DNA of 5,841 bases, from assembly GCA_034716535.1 (NCBI GenBank), contig JAYEJW010000593.1, forward strand, positions 1-5,841. The letters run 5' to 3'. Source of the stretch: JAYEJW01 sp034716535 (GTDB lineage: Bacteria > Pseudomonadota > Gammaproteobacteria > Chromatiales > Chromatiaceae). A model generated the notes under the pieces. That model was not told the origin of the DNA. It did no database searches and saw nothing but the letters and a program-made list of their open reading frames with translations. Positions 5,841 through 5,841 of this stretch are shown here, one piece after another. Within the stretch, counting starts at the first letter, position 1; each line of letters opens with the position of its first letter. The position numbers and the translations under genes were made by a program.

Positions 5841-5841
5841 C

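Noticed and set aside
5761..5841. tRNA or other classical RNA gene in the downstream structured region
   Set aside because: I looked for a cloverleaf (acceptor stem, TTCGA-type loop, anticodon arm) and found none. The pairing is two simple long hairpins instead.

Overview
The window carries most of an operon for a bacterial V-type (A/V-type) rotary ATPase, all on the + strand. In order it encodes the end of subunit I, then K (membrane proteolipid), F, E, A (catalytic), B (non-catalytic) and D (central shaft). The DNA is GC-rich and the proteins are of bacterial V-type character. Two intergenic stretches hold palindromic repeats. The motif between B and D (GGTCGGGTT...AACCCGACA) resembles repeats I associate with environmental Gammaproteobacteria. 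A GC-rich gammaproteobacterium is therefore my best guess, but this is inference and was not searched.

Layout: 2-151, C-terminus of subunit I; 152-205, a relatively AT-rich leader with a good ribosome binding site; 206-652, K; 656-1000, F; 1028-1669, E; 1674-3470, A; 3467-4846, B, overlapping A by 4 bases; 4847-4976, a repeat-bearing spacer; 4977-5600, D; 5601-5841, a strongly structured repeat with no convincing gene, in which the window ends. Spacing is tight (4-base overlap to 54 bases) except between B and D, where about 130 bases of repeat-like DNA sit inside the operon.

How the genes work together: A and B form the alternating A3B3 head that binds and hydrolyses (or makes) ATP. D with F forms the central shaft, and E is part of the peripheral stalk. 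K forms the ion-carrying rotor ring and I is the membrane stator with the ion half-channels. Subunit C (the socket joining D/F to the ring) and the E partner usually called G or H are not in this window and must lie upstream or elsewhere if the enzyme is complete. The proteolipid keeps its carboxylate (Glu131) but has Val where the Enterococcus Na+ enzyme has the ligand Gln110, which favours proton coupling.

I see no undescribed protein system. The least ordinary parts are the repeat insertion between B and D, the two adjacent long hairpins after D, and the long N-terminal extension of the proteolipid.
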